A DNA stretch of 64,000 nucleotides. Source: Apoderus coryli. Its lineage: Eukaryota; Arthropoda; Insecta; Coleoptera; Attelabidae. Of the stretch, positions 1 through 10,266 are shown piece after piece. The stretch's first letter is position 1, and each line of letters starts with the position of its first letter. The DNA lies in NCBI GenBank assembly GCA_911728435.2, contig OU452202.1, forward strand, positions 8,535,135-8,599,134. Direction: 5' to 3'. The notes below the pieces were generated by a model, which was not told the origin of the DNA, did not search any database, and was given only the letters and a program-made list of their open reading frames with translations. The translations under genes and the position numbers were made by a program.

Positions 1-1059
1 AAGTATCAAGCACGAATACTTCAAGTAGACAGGACTAGACTTGATTAATTTCTATACATTTTACCTTATATATTTTTTGCAGCACCTTTTAATTAAATTT
101 TGATTTTTTAGAGCATTTATCTCCAAGCTTGTTTTAGTTTGTTTTACTATTAATTTATTTTAAATTAACGGCAAACGATTACTAAATACATAAAACTTCA
201 AGAAAAATACTTGTAATTAGCTTCATTATTCATTATCAAGCTTAGTGAAATATATTTTTTTTACTCCATAACTGGTTTATAAAAAATTCTTCACGTTTAC
301 ATAAAACATAGGTATCTATAGTACGACACAGTTCATATACGCTTTTAAATGGGCTATCCATATAAAAGTGTATCATTCTTAACTGTGTCGTACTATACCA
401 ACTTATATTTTGGCTAGTATCCATATTATGATAGATATAAAAGAATCATATCATTCTTCTGCTATCAAAGGGGTTTCAGGTAATATTAATTTTATATTAC
501 ATTTTATTTGCACTTAAAATATTATGAGATTTATATTTTTTTAACGAATACGCCCCTGTATAAAACAATTCTGCAGTTATTTTGTAATAGCTATCTAAAG
601 AGCATACTCGTCTGGGTTGAGATAATTTTGTTTTATAAGCATCGTATAAGGAAGAAGCCATTTTTGGTTTCTTTAAATTGTTAGCCATGTTGACCAAACT
701 TTTAAAATTAATATTTTTTATAATTTGTAAAATTATCTTAGCTAATAAGGTATACAGAATCAGTCATTACATAATGAAGGATCTCCCAAAAGATTATTTT
801 CAACAATAAGTGACAATAAAAAAAAATTTTTATATAATTTATAAAATCTAAATTCATTAATTTACATAATTCGCGAGGCGCATTAAAATTTTAGTAATAA
901 TATACAATATATTTAACAGTAAATTTTGTTTCGCAGCCAAATCTGCTCATGGATGAATTTTATCTGACTTATTTTATTATTCATTATTGGGTAGGTATTA
1001 TAGCGTTTTATATTATTTTTACCTCCATGATTGTTCAGATTTTATTAATGTGTACCAAC
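1..1059. other. AT-rich DNA, no recognised gene
   Basis: No recognisable gene or element. The longest open stretch is on the minus strand at 497-697 (66 codons, with an ATG at the far end), followed by another at 242-424. Neither matches a family I know, and no splice-site or codon-usage argument makes them convincing. Confidence 0.4.
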
Positions 1060-1061
1060 AA

Positions 1062-1420
1062 CAATGCATAATAATTATAAAATAATTTTGTGTAAAAAGG
1101 TATTTTAAAAAACGTTTATATCCTTTAACAGTTTTATAGTAGTTCTACAAATATGTCGTTTTGTTCTAGTAACAGAGCTATAATAAAACTGTTTTATAAC
1201 AGTTTTATTTGATTTTTATTAGATATTTATAAACGTTCTAAAAACTATTGTATAATAGCAACAAGCAACATTTATAGAACCGTTAACGAGTCGATTTGTT
1301 TTATAAATCTGCGCCTTTTTCGTGTTTATAAGGCGCGTAAGAACGTTGTGAAAATGTTTATAAAACAATCGGTGTTTTATAAAATATATTTTATAAACGT
1401 TCTTACAGCAATTAAAAAAG
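1062..1420. repeat. MITE-like sequence rich in inverted repeats
   Basis: The motif TTATAAACGTTCT and its complement recur. A clear hairpin lies at about 1346-1409, with arms GTAAGAACGTT and AACGTTCTTAC and a loop rich in TTTATAAAA. This looks like a remnant of a small palindromic DNA element. No coding content was seen. Confidence 0.45.
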
Positions 1421-1782
1421 TTAAATTGTTAGTTGGGTAATAATTGCTGCTGTCTTATTGTTTTTAAATGTTGAGTCCGTGCGCATCCAAAGTGCCAGTA
1501 GGTATACGGTAAATGTGATGGTTCTGAAATAATTTCTATTTAGTTATGCCTAATTGTTCCGCCTATGGATAGTTTTCGAATCAACTGAATACCACGATAG
1601 GAGAACGAATGGGTGCGGGTGAAAACGACAGATAGATTTGCAAAGGGTTTGAAGAAGTACATGTGCTCTTTTAATTTGAAATAAAACGAAGTACATAAAA
1701 AACAGTAATTATTTCTTTTCAAAGTTTAAAACACAGTTTATTGTAAAGTGGACCCACAACCACCTAAAGTATTACAAAATAG

Positions 1783-1870
1783 TTCGTCCATGGTCTAGTG
1801 GAGTTGTAAATTTGTGTTTTAGCGTACTCCTGGCCAAACGGGATCCTGGTTACCAGTTACGAGGAACCAT
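1783..1870 (+). repeat. Possible degenerate tRNA-derived repeat
   Basis: The string CATGGTCTAGTGG matches the A-box region of tRNA-Glu/Asp-type genes. It is followed about 50 nt later by a GGGATCCTGG segment where a B box should be. The B box is not intact and no cloverleaf forms, so this is at best an old SINE fragment. Confidence 0.22.
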
Positions 1871-2867
1871 ACCTTGTATGGCTGGTGCCCTGGCCTGTTG
1901 GGAAAAACTATCACATTTTTATTCATTCAGAATAATTTTGTAATCCACGACCTACTACTCTGAAGACTATCATAGCAGCCAAGGCATTTCATAATTAGAA
2001 AACCATAATAAAAGGCTACAACTTTACTTAGTTTTCTATCTTTTGTTAATTTTGAAGTTGATAGCCCAAGAAGCACGATAATACTGGTAAAAACAAAATA
2101 ACAACTTTAAACACCTTGTATTTTCTAAACCATCAACATAAATATATGCATAAGGCAAATTTGGGTCAATTATCATTATTTGACCCCTATCTCCAGTTAA
2201 CGGTTGTCCCATTGTAAATAAAACACCCTGTATATTAAAGTAGTTCAGCTGTGCAAGAAGTTTAGGTATTTAGAATTGATAAAAGTTTTTCTTGGTTTTT
2301 TAGTGCTTAGTTTCCCAGTATAAAAATTTTTGAAACAAAAATAAGGATATGTTGTTAGCAGAAAATGAAAAATCTAAATCTCTAATATTTTGCAGCATTA
2401 AGACTTTTAATGCCTCAATATTTCAAAAGAATTTGCTATATTACCGTAAATATACAAATACCTATACACGCTCTAAATTACTTCGAAAGAATCCTTAATA
2501 TCGTGTAGCTTAGCGGAATGTGCTTCATTTAAAGCTCATAAAGTAGGAAAAGTTTTACATTTACTTACTGATTTAAATCTTTATTAGAGACAGTAAATAT
2601 TAAATATAGAACACTTCAATCATAAAATCTTCACATAAAATACGTATTTACTTAATTATTTTTTTGTTCAATGAAAGAAGTAATCCATATGATGCAGTGC
2701 ACTGTAATAAAATTACAAAGCACTATTTTAATTTTCGATAGTGAGTATTATTTATTCTTTAAATGATTTTTTTTGTAAAGGTGCGTTCGACATTAAGTCC
2801 CCGGTTTCAATGCAGCCTCATGGGCTTCTTGTGAAATTAAATGATTATTAGGTTAGGTTATAATATA
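1871..2867. other. No recognised feature
   Basis: AT-rich sequence with scattered stops in all frames. It contains short transposon-end-like strings (for example 'acaccctgtat' near 2222) but no assignable element. Confidence 0.4.
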
Positions 2868-3270
2868 CAGGGTGATTAATCCTGAGTGGCCTATTCAAAG
2901 TCTCGGGAACTACAAAAGTTGTTTCTGAAACTTAGAGGTTCCGTGTTATTGGGAAGAATTCCCCATAAAATTTAAAGATTACTTTGTTAAGCATATCTAT
3001 ATATAAACGTAAAAGATTTTTTTCTACAAATTTGTTCCTGAAAATGTTGACGTTTTTTTCTTTAACAGGTTAACGTTATTTGCAATTTTTAGGAAATGAA
3101 TTGATTCCAGATTTATGTCGTATATTTCCACATACACATAACCGCAACATTCCAGAAGATTCAATTTGGTTTCAACAAGATGATTCGCCTTCATACTTTA
3201 GTATAGAAGTGTGTCAATCTTTAAACGAAGTATTTCCGCTCCGATGGAATAGGCGAAGGGGGAAATCAAA
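2868..3270 (+). mobile_element. Truncated TA-flanked DDE transposon with transposase C-terminal fragment
   Basis: The left end is TA followed by CAGGGTGATTAATCCTGAG, the terminus style of the DUF4817-associated Tc1/mariner-like elements seen elsewhere in this window. At 3075-3270 the plus strand encodes a DDE-transposase piece: an FQQDDSPSYFS block in place of the usual FQQDGAPPH, then EVFPLRW. A one-base shift near 3262 separates this from the expected 'GRRGEIKWP' block. The N-terminal half is deleted, and the right side is cut off where a tRNA-like repeat begins at about 3271. The element is dead. Confidence 0.6.
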
Positions 3271-3735
3271 TGGCCAAAGCCACACCGATTACCACTGAGA
3301 TACGCTCAACGGCAAAACAAATAAAACCAAATTGCATTAAAAGTTTAAAATATGTAATACGGCGATACTACATATTTGTAACCATTAAACTCAATTTTCT
3401 CGAGAATTATGGAGACAATTATCGAAAGTATATAAAAAATATTTAATGAAATAATCCATCTCGGAGAGGAGCGATGAATATGTATAAAATCAAACAACGT
3501 CAGCTCCACAAAATATTATTATTTATTATTTATTTATTATAGCCGTTGTTTGGTTCTATACTATAATATAAAAAATGCTTTCTATGATATCACTCGATGA
3601 TCACTCACAAATTTGAGGGTTGTGTCCACCCCCATCACAGGGGAGCAGTTTCAACCAAAAACAAATGGGTTCATCCTAGGACTCCCCCAAACTCATATAC
3701 CAAAATTAAGCTATAATAATAATAATAATAATATA
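3271..3735 (-). repeat. tRNA-like-tailed repeat, copy 1 (nested)
   Basis: Read on the minus strand, this is a copy of the abundant family described at 57440-58000. The tRNA-like cassette (complement of 3271-3305, containing an A-box-like TCTCAGTGGTAATCGG) lies 3' of the body (about 3380-3735). The body holds the diagnostic strings 'CTCGAGAATTATGGA', 'GTGTCCACCC' and 'ATGGGTTCATCCTAGGA'. It is interrupted at about 3440-3530 by a hammerhead-module tail (AATCCATCTCGGAGAGGAG ... CAGCTCCACAAAAT). Confidence 0.55.
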
Positions 3736-4181
3736 ATAACTTAAATATACGTTTCAAATCTCTGTCTAAGTCAACTTTCAAATGCAATCTGAAACAATTT
3801 CTCTTGACAGAGGCTGGATTGGGATAGTTGGAAAATTTTCTATAATTTTATAGAATTATTTATGTTAGTTAATATAGAGTTATTTTCTTTGTATATGGAC
3901 GGTTTTTACGATGTGAAGATTGTTATATATTATATTTGAATATTGTCACTACTGATAACTTTGGCAGCAAGTGTTTTTTTTTTATTGTTAGATTTCAGTT
4001 GTATCGCTTAAACATTAAGTATTAATAGGGTATGCATGATGATGGATGGATGTAGTATGAGGATAAGTGTAAAATCAGCTAACTATGTTAGCTGCACTCT
4101 TTCCTTTTTGGGGGGCAATCTTATATTGTATGTTTTTTTCCTTACCCAAATAAAGTTTATTATTATTATTATTATGATTAT
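3736..4181 (+). mobile_element. Probable LINE 3' end with TTA-repeat tail, inserted in the tRNA-like repeat
   Basis: The segment ends in CCCAAATAAAGTTTATTATT followed by further ATT repeats, a polyadenylation signal plus short-repeat tail typical of insect LINE 3' ends. It starts with an AAT microsatellite at 3714-3735. It separates two pieces of the same repeat (copy 1 at 3271-3735 and copy 2 at 4182-4318), which suggests one repeat split by this insertion. No reverse transcriptase coding remains. Confidence 0.4.
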
Positions 4182-4318
4182 ATACATGCAGACAGAAAGA
4201 CTTCCATCTGGAAATGGTCTTAATCGTCTCAGCAGTCTACAAAATGGTTATATCCGTCTTTATCTTAATTTTTTTTAGCGCGTTTACAATACTTTCCCTA
4301 TGGTTACGGAAAGTAAAA
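4182..4318 (-). repeat. tRNA-like-tailed repeat, copy 2 (fragment)
   Basis: Carries the diagnostic block CAGACAGAAAGACTTCCATC, then 'GGAAATGGTCTTAATCGTCTC', 'ATGGTTATATCCGTCTTTATC' and 'CAATACTTTCCCTATGG'. It is probably the other half of copy 1. Confidence 0.6.
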
Positions 4319-6400
4319 ATTAAAAACTTTTCAAGAATGCCGCGATACCTACACCGGGGACACGCTGTATCAAACATTAAAACTTTGTACTACACGAATA
4401 GTAAAAGTGTTAAAATTATTTGTTTAAACATAATATCGACCACAAAAACAATAAAAAGCGTTTTTAGTAGTTTTTCAACATTTTAGAAGGAAACTGGCCC
4501 ACAGTGCGTCGTAGAAATATTGGCACACCTGTTTGAATCACCTTGTATATTATAACATTTAACTTTTTTGGCCTTTTGGTAACGAATAGATAGCTATATA
4601 CCTAACCAAAGTTTTTGCTTTGAAACATACTTTTTCTACGACTGTCTTTAAATGCCTTTATTATATGTTCAATCATAATTTTAAAATGTTGTATACTGTA
4701 ATGATGTTTTTCCTACGAATTGCCCAGCAACTAGTGGGAAATAATTAAAAATGCACGGTTAATTTTCCTGGTAATGACAAAAGTAGCATCGGTTATAAAA
4801 ATCACCATAGCAACGCCGACAATACAATTAAAACAAATTGACAGTTTAAATTATTCCGCTAATTTCGAAGATTTCAAAGCTATTTATATAATGAAAAACA
4901 GTGATAGTGAATATAGTTTAACACCACATAATCAATTTAATACATTTAACTCATCGTATTTAGGCTTACGCCAACAGGGTGAGTATAGATAAGTTTCGAG
5001 AAACAAATATTTTCCTAAAAATTACGATGTTTAATTTATTCAAAAGCACACTATTGAAGCATCCTGTATATTAAAGCAGTCGAAGAAAAAGTATAGTGTG
5101 AAACTCATATGAAACGACAATTTCCTACTCGAATGATTTGCAGCACTCGCCTGCGGCTTATGCTGCAAACGATCATACTCGTAGAAAATATATGTCAGTT
5201 CATGTTCGTTGTACAATATACTAATCATGCATCAATTTTCGTTATGGTATACACTTTCTGTTGGTAATTTCATAAATAATGAAACGAGCAATCATCATTT
5301 TGAGTTATCTATCAAAATTAAATAGTTATCACTACGTATGAAAAACTGCTCTCAATTTTATTGACAAATAACATTATATAACAAAAAGTAAAAAAAGCTT
5401 TTATGGTAACTAATTTTCAGTAAAAGCTTTTTCAATTTGAAAATCAATATTAGAAATTCATTAAAAGCATAGTAATTATTTTAAAACACCTTACGGAGGA
5501 GCGTGGATAATCTAATTTAATCTTACTGTGGAAACGTATCTCTTGCGTAAGTGGCAGGGGCAGACAGCCTTTCATAAGTTTATTATATTCAACTAAGGCA
5601 GCAGGGGACAAAGATATGGAAAATCTGCTTCTTCTGACACTTATAATATAAACCCTACTCATAATAGCAACGACGAAAGGGGCGGATTCCTATAATAGCA
5701 ATCGATACGACTATCGATCGACCGATCCCTCATATTTAGTCATTCTATATGTCTTATCAATTCCGTTTATTCTATGAATTAAGATGTTTATCAAAAGATA
5801 CATCTGATATAAATATTTGTTTAAAAAAGTTTATTTGGAGCATGGATAAAACCAGACAATAACTTTTTGGGACCGTTGATGATATTTGGATTAAAAAAAA
5901 ATTATTGTTAATAATTTCTTTGTTTGACAAACGAGAAACTCATCTAGATTAAAGACGTAGGTATTATACGTTCTGTAGAAAAATATATCTAAATTCTACA
6001 TTTATAAAAGCATATAGAATGAACCTTCATATTTTCATTAAATTACTAATGTCATTGAAAACCATATAAGACAGTAACAAATAGCCAACTACAACGTTTT
6101 CTAAAAATTGTGGAAATTTTGCGATCATGTGCCTCTATGTTCTTTCAATTGAGTTATATGCTAGAGGTGGAGCTATAATTTCAGACGTATTTACTGTATT
6201 TTTTAAATCAACATTCGTTCATATGTGCCGGCTTTTGCCTTTCTAGACTGATCAAACTGCTTTAAACTCAAATGCAGGTAAGTAACTACTTTCGTAAAAT
6301 TGGAAATTTAAATATTCTGGGAAAAAATTAAGTAAGCTGTAGTATATTGATGCACCATCTTAATCCTTTACATTCTTTAATTATGCTACCATCCAAAATA
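4319..6400. other. No recognised gene
   Basis: AT-rich sequence. Short open frames occur at 4774-4992 (plus), 5040-5228 (minus) and 5450-5662 (minus), but none has a recognisable domain or flanking splice signals. I see no element boundaries here. Confidence 0.4.
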
Positions 6401-6404
6401 AATT

Positions 6405-6720
6405 CGCTCTGAGTGGACTGCAATTGACGAATCGAATCCAAAGCGAGCAAAGACGCAACAGTCGGCCGGTAAGGTGATGGCGTCTGTATTTTGAGATGCG
6501 AACGGAATAATATTAATCGACTATACCTATGAAACGACCACCATCAACAGCGACTATTACTGTGCACTTTTGGATACACTGAAGGCTGAAATCGTAAAGA
6601 AACGGCCTCATTTGCAGAAGAAAAAAGTGTTGTTTCACCAAGACAATGCATCGTGTCACAAATCGATGAAAACTATGGCAAAATTGAAAATGAAATTGCA
6701 AAATCGCTATACTCTATGTA
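6405..6720 (+). pseudogene. mariner (DD34D-type) transposase fragment
   Basis: The plus-strand translation follows the mariner transposase catalytic core in order: a WTAIDESNPKRAK block, SAGKVMASVF, GIILIDY, TINSDYYCALL, KRPHLQKKKVLFHQDNA and AKLK. The second catalytic Asp (HQDNA) is present. A TGA stop at 6492-6494 replaces the conserved Trp of the FWD motif, removing the reading frame at the first catalytic Asp. Neither terminal inverted repeat is recognisable, so this is an isolated internal fragment of a long-dead element. Confidence 0.85.
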
Positions 6721-7307
6721 TTGCCCTCGAAGGCAATTATGTTGAATAATAAAATCGAGATTTGTCAAAATTTAGTTTTTTTCTTACTTATCCTACGGAC
6801 TTATTGAATTGAAATTGATTGAAATCGTTTTTACTTGTATGTCGAAAATTAAATCTCTGGAATATTCTGGGCAAATTTCTCTTCAACAACCAAGGTTTTA
6901 CCCAACTTTTTCTTTTCTTCAAACGACTTTTTTCTTTAATTACTCAAACCGCAGCGGTAAAATATAATATAATGAGATATAATATACCTCTCCCCAATGA
7001 CCCCTCGTTGGATCCGCCCTTGACTGTGACAACAATGTCATCTTTGCACATTGAAGCCCAACTGTTCCATTTTTGAAATGAGGTGGGAAACCTTGTGGAC
7101 ACCTCCTAGCCGCTGTTACTTCGCCGACACTTCCCCTATTTTAGCCGTGATGATGCGGTTTTTTAGCGTAGACTGGATCCAACTTACTAGCGAAGGATAG
7201 ACATTATTCTCTGTTTTTTTATTCTTTTCTTTTCTTGAGATTTAAGGTTCTATTTTATAAGCGAATTTTTTGTTTTCCTTTTGAAATATTTTTTTTTCAT
7301 GACTATG

Positions 7308-7343
7308 GTACAACGTTTCGGCTTATTCGCCTTCCTCAGGTAC
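7308..7343 (-). ncRNA. Hammerhead-like motif, CTGAGGA variant
   Basis: On the minus strand: GTAC, core CTGAGGA, one unpaired A, stem II GGC-(GAATAA)-GCC, then GAAACGTT and GTAC. The two GTAC strings pair as a 4-bp stem I, stem III is the palindrome ACGT, and the final T supplies the UH cleavage position. The extra A between the core and stem II departs from the textbook hammerhead. Stems are short, so this may be a relic or a coincidence. Confidence 0.4.
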
Positions 7344-7562
7344 ATCTATTTTCCACATCGCATGATTCTGTAGAATTTTCTTGCTGTATACCACTTTTAG
7401 TGGGTATTTTGTTTGAATATTATTCTCTGTGTTATCAAAGACGATGTCGATAAATGGACACAAAGTATGGATACTCAGAGTATCGATTATAATCACGAAA
7501 TCTTCGATGCAGTTTTTTTTTTTATTATATTAACTCAAAAAACCATTTTACATTTTTTTTTT

Positions 7563-7930
7563 CTGAAGTAATCCATCTTCGAGAGGAGTTGAATGTGTAA
7601 GACACAAATAAAAACAACGTCTACTCCACCAAACTGTTCATATATTAGCATGCAATCAGCCTGCAGCGCCAGACATGTTTCGGAAAACTAAGTTTCCATC
7701 ATCAGTGGCTCATAATAAACAGTCACGCAGTCATTTTAGTTAAAGTCAAAAACAGTATGGCATGGATTATATAATCATATACAAACAATTAGTGGAAATT
7801 ATTGGAATAAAATCTTATAAAATTAAAATATAATACATTTTCTTATTCAAAAAAAGAAACTCAAAATAATTGTGTTGTCATAGTATATAAAATGTAGTCA
7901 TTTTTATAGTTTCTTTTTGTATATCATAGT
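7563..7930 (-). mobile_element. Hammerhead module (Penelope/retrozyme-like), copy A
   Basis: Shares sequence along its length with 16530-16957, in inverted orientation. On the minus strand the order is AT-rich sequence containing TGACAACACAA-like and CCATGCCATACTGT strings, a hammerhead-like motif (7668-7709), a spacer, the box TGGTGGAGTAGACGTTG, TTTTTATTTGTG, and a terminal segment related to CAACTCCTCTCGAAGATGG ending TTACTTC. No reverse transcriptase was seen, so it is non-autonomous or truncated. Attribution to Penelope-like elements rests on the known association of such ribozymes with that group and is an inference. Confidence 0.55.
7668..7709 (-). ncRNA. Hammerhead-like ribozyme motif
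   Basis: On the minus strand: GCCA-CTGATGA-T-GGAAAC...GTTTTCC-GAAACATGTC-TGGC. Stem I is GCCA/TGGC (four perfect pairs), stem II is GGAAAC/GTTTTCC with a small loop, and stem III is the palindrome ACATGT. The cleavage triplet would be GTC. One extra T follows CTGATGA, which is not in the canonical core but recurs in every copy of this family in the window. Activity is untested. Confidence 0.6.
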
Positions 7931-9085
7931 TTAGTTTAAAATCTTTATGAAAAATAGAACTTTCGAGAAAAAAAAAAATTCAACACCAACATAAGCTATA
8001 CATTACATATACTTAGGTTTCATACGAGATAAGTTTACCACAAGGTTAATATCCGTATTTTTAATTTATAATTTAAAATTATAAAGCCATCCATAGTGGC
8101 ACTGGAGAAAAACCTATATTTACTAGTCAATAACTCGATCCTTGTAAACTTTCAAATTAAATTTACGCTTTGTCTACTCTAAATTTTAAATACCAATAGC
8201 CTGCGCTGCAGTGATTTCAAATTATTACTCAATCATTATCCTTCAAAAGCCTCTAAAAGGTTTATGTATTTATTATCCCTTTATAAAATTGGAAAACGTG
8301 CTCTGAATGTTATTATAATATGATCTGTCCCTCACTTTTGACTCAGTTTTTTTTATTTGGATGACAGCTATGGCTGTGAACACATTATCATTATGCAGAT
8401 TCGACAAAAAGATAGTATCCAGTTCACGTCATAAATAATACAAAATACTGGAATACACTAGAAAATATTTGTTTCATGCTAAAAAATTTAACTTGTTAAA
8501 TATTCTTATTTTAATAAAACGCTTCTATATCTACTTAATTGACAGATATGTATTTTGAATAAATCTGCAAATACATGGAATTGAATTGAATAACAATGAC
8601 AAAATATTAATTTAATTCTAACACTTGCTTAAATAAATACAAAGCAATAAGACTCTGAAGGTGATCTTCATCTAAGGTTAAAACCTATATTATGCCAATC
8701 AACTCTAGAAGATTTTTATTAAAGACAATTTGAGTGAATGCGACTGTTTTTCACTCAATTCCAAACTTCCTAGCAAAATAAACTATTTAAAAAAAAACAA
8801 CAGCTTGTAAAGGACTATTAAATAAATAATTAAATCAAACTTTTTATTAACTACCTACTGTTCAGCAGTCTCCAAATTTTGTGTACATATTTCCGTAAAT
8901 ACTCGTTCTTGGATTTTAGTGTAACTTAAGTGCTCTTCTCAAAATTTCAATATTTGGCAAAATTAGATTTTCTTGACAAAATTAGACCATTTAAAAAAAT
9001 ATTTTTATAACTGTTCCACCATTTAATCCACTAAATATTATATAGTGTAAAAAAACTCAAAAGAGAATTACAACAAAACACTTAC
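7931..9085 (-). other. Downstream intron of NPLP1, no other feature recognised
   Basis: The NPLP1 splice donor at 9085 opens an intron running towards lower coordinates. I searched for the expected short last exon (a conserved RVLPPT-like start in known family members) and could not find it here or down to position 1. Confidence 0.4.
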
Positions 9086-9242
9086 CGAGGAATCGTTTCT
9101 CAGCCACCTGATTCGCATTTTCTGCAGCCTCTTGTAAAGCCTCTTCATAGTCAGACAAATCATTGCTTCCAATTACGGGAACAGGATTGAGATCGTAATA
9201 ATCCACATCCCGTTTAGACCGGACGTTCTTGTCTATTGAACG
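9086..9242 (-). CDS. NPLP1 exon: acidic spacer and AEKRFLG
   Basis: Acceptor ...TTGCAG at 9243-9245, exon starting CGT (Arg) in phase 0. This completes the KR of the preceding peptide (TIFK|R). It encodes SIDKNVRSKR, a long acidic spacer beginning DVDYYDLNPVP, and AEKRFLG. The donor is G|GTAAGTG at 9085. The AEKRFLG junction is where known family members continue with a short basic tail, so another exon must follow. Confidence 0.9.
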
Positions 9243-10266
9243 CTGCAATTTTTCGAAACAAATGTTTAAAGTGAATTAGTAGGTAACCTATTACTCCATT
9301 AGGCAAATAGAAACTCTCAGAGCAGCTGACATTCACAATACCTATGCATGCTTAATAATTTGTCTTGACAAGTCTTTCTCACAAGTATTTTACAAACTAG
9401 GTACTCAAATTTTTATGCTAAGCTTAAGGAATTATGCTTAAATTACAATTACCTTAAAAATCGTTTTTGCATAATTATCCGGTAAAAGGGATTGCCGGGC
9501 TAAAGAAGCAACATTTCTTTTGATCACATACGGTAAGCTTCCTGTACGTGCTAAACTGCTGAGTGAGCGTTTACCATAATTCGAATAGCTGTAATTCCTC
9601 GCTAGGTTCCTCTTGTCCTGGAAGTCTCTCCGAGGATGCAAGTCGCCATTTCTGGCTAAAGCTTCTATGCCTGGAAAAGGCAGGTAGAAAATTTATATTT
9701 TTTGTGAAATTCATGGGTAATAAAGCAACAAAAAAAAAGTTACAACATTATATTTTTCATTGATTTTCAGATTGCTAACAAAAGAATTTAAGGAAGAAGG
9801 CTTGAAACATTGGAGATTAAACCACTAAACATATAATGAAGATTTTTGTGATTTCAAAGAATTCCGCATCTTACTTATCATTGAATGATTAAATACATTT
9901 AATGATCGTACCACGCTTGTGTCCTTCTTCGAGTGCCATTGGCAGCTGCCCATTTTTTGCCAGGATAGCAATGCTTCTTTTATAATTCAAATCGTCATCG
10001 TCAGAATCTGTTAGAGTTCGTAATAACCCTGATCTAGCTAATGCTTCGATACTTCGTTTTTCTTCCGGTAAATTATTCCATGCTGCCAACGATGCCAAAT
10101 TTCTTTTGCTGTCTTGAAGTTCCGCTAATTCTTCTGTTGCTTCTTGTATTTTTCGTAAAAATTCTCTTCGTAGTGCTTGTAATTGTATGGAGTCACTTTC
10201 ATGAGGATTTAGGAGTTTTTCTAATGCTTCTGTTACTTGAAATTCACAGGAGTTGTCAGAATTGAT
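9086..10266 (-). CDS. Neuropeptide-like precursor 1 (NPLP1), partial; three internal coding exons
   Basis: This gene encodes a secreted prohormone cut at dibasic KR sites into neuropeptides. Exons 9912-10266, 9453-9670 and 9086-9242 join in frame across canonical GT/AG introns. The product opens with a Cys-containing spacer and a predicted helix (INSDNSCEF...LRRKIQ-like region). A series of peptides follows, each bounded by KR: NLASLAAWNNLPEE, SIEALARSG..., SIAILAKNGQLP..., GIEALARNGDLH..., NLARNYSYSNYG, SLSSLARTGSLPYVI and NVASLARQSLLP..., then an acidic spacer and AEKRFLG. The xxxALARxG/LP pattern and the AEKRFLG end match insect NPLP1, including Drosophila Nplp1. Only NLARNYSYSNYG carries a C-terminal Gly before KR, predicting an amidated peptide. 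The signal peptide and C-terminal exon are not contained in these three exons. Confidence 0.93.
9453..9670 (-). CDS. NPLP1 exon: four processed peptides
   Basis: Acceptor TTTTCCAG at 9671-9673; exon begins GC, completing a Gly codon with the last G of the previous exon (KR-G|GC). It encodes GIEALARNGDLH..., NLARNYSYSNYG (amidation Gly), SLSSLARTGSLPYVI and NVASLARQSLLPDNYAKTIF. KR or GKR sites separate the peptides. It ends AAG|GTAATT in phase 0 at 9453. Confidence 0.92.
9671..9911 (-). other. NPLP1 intron
   Basis: A short intron with GTACGA donor and TTTTCCAG acceptor. No coding or repeat content recognised. Confidence 0.8.
9912..10266 (-). CDS. NPLP1 exon: N-terminal spacer and first three peptides
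   Basis: Acceptor ...TATTTCCAG just above 10266; exon begins ATC AAT TCT in phase 0. The first part is a hydrophilic spacer with one Cys (NSCEFQVTEALEKLL). Next come KR-bounded NLASLAAWNNLPEE, SIEALARSGLL... (with a DDDD run) and SIAILAKNGQLPMALEEGH. The donor is CGTG|GTACGA at 9911, slightly weak but the phase matches the next exon exactly. Confidence 0.92.

Noticed and set aside
5130..5180. Possible last NPLP1 exon: minus-strand CCGCAG followed by GCGAGTGCTGC
   Set aside because: The RVL-like reading is one base out of phase with the donor at 9085 and the in-phase reading does not match the family.
9563..9763. 66-codon plus-strand frame
   Set aside because: Antisense of an NPLP1 peptide exon and its intron.
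10041..10265. 74-codon hydrophobic plus-strand frame
   Set aside because: Antisense shadow of the first NPLP1 exon; the hydrophobic run mirrors Glu/Lys/Gln codons.
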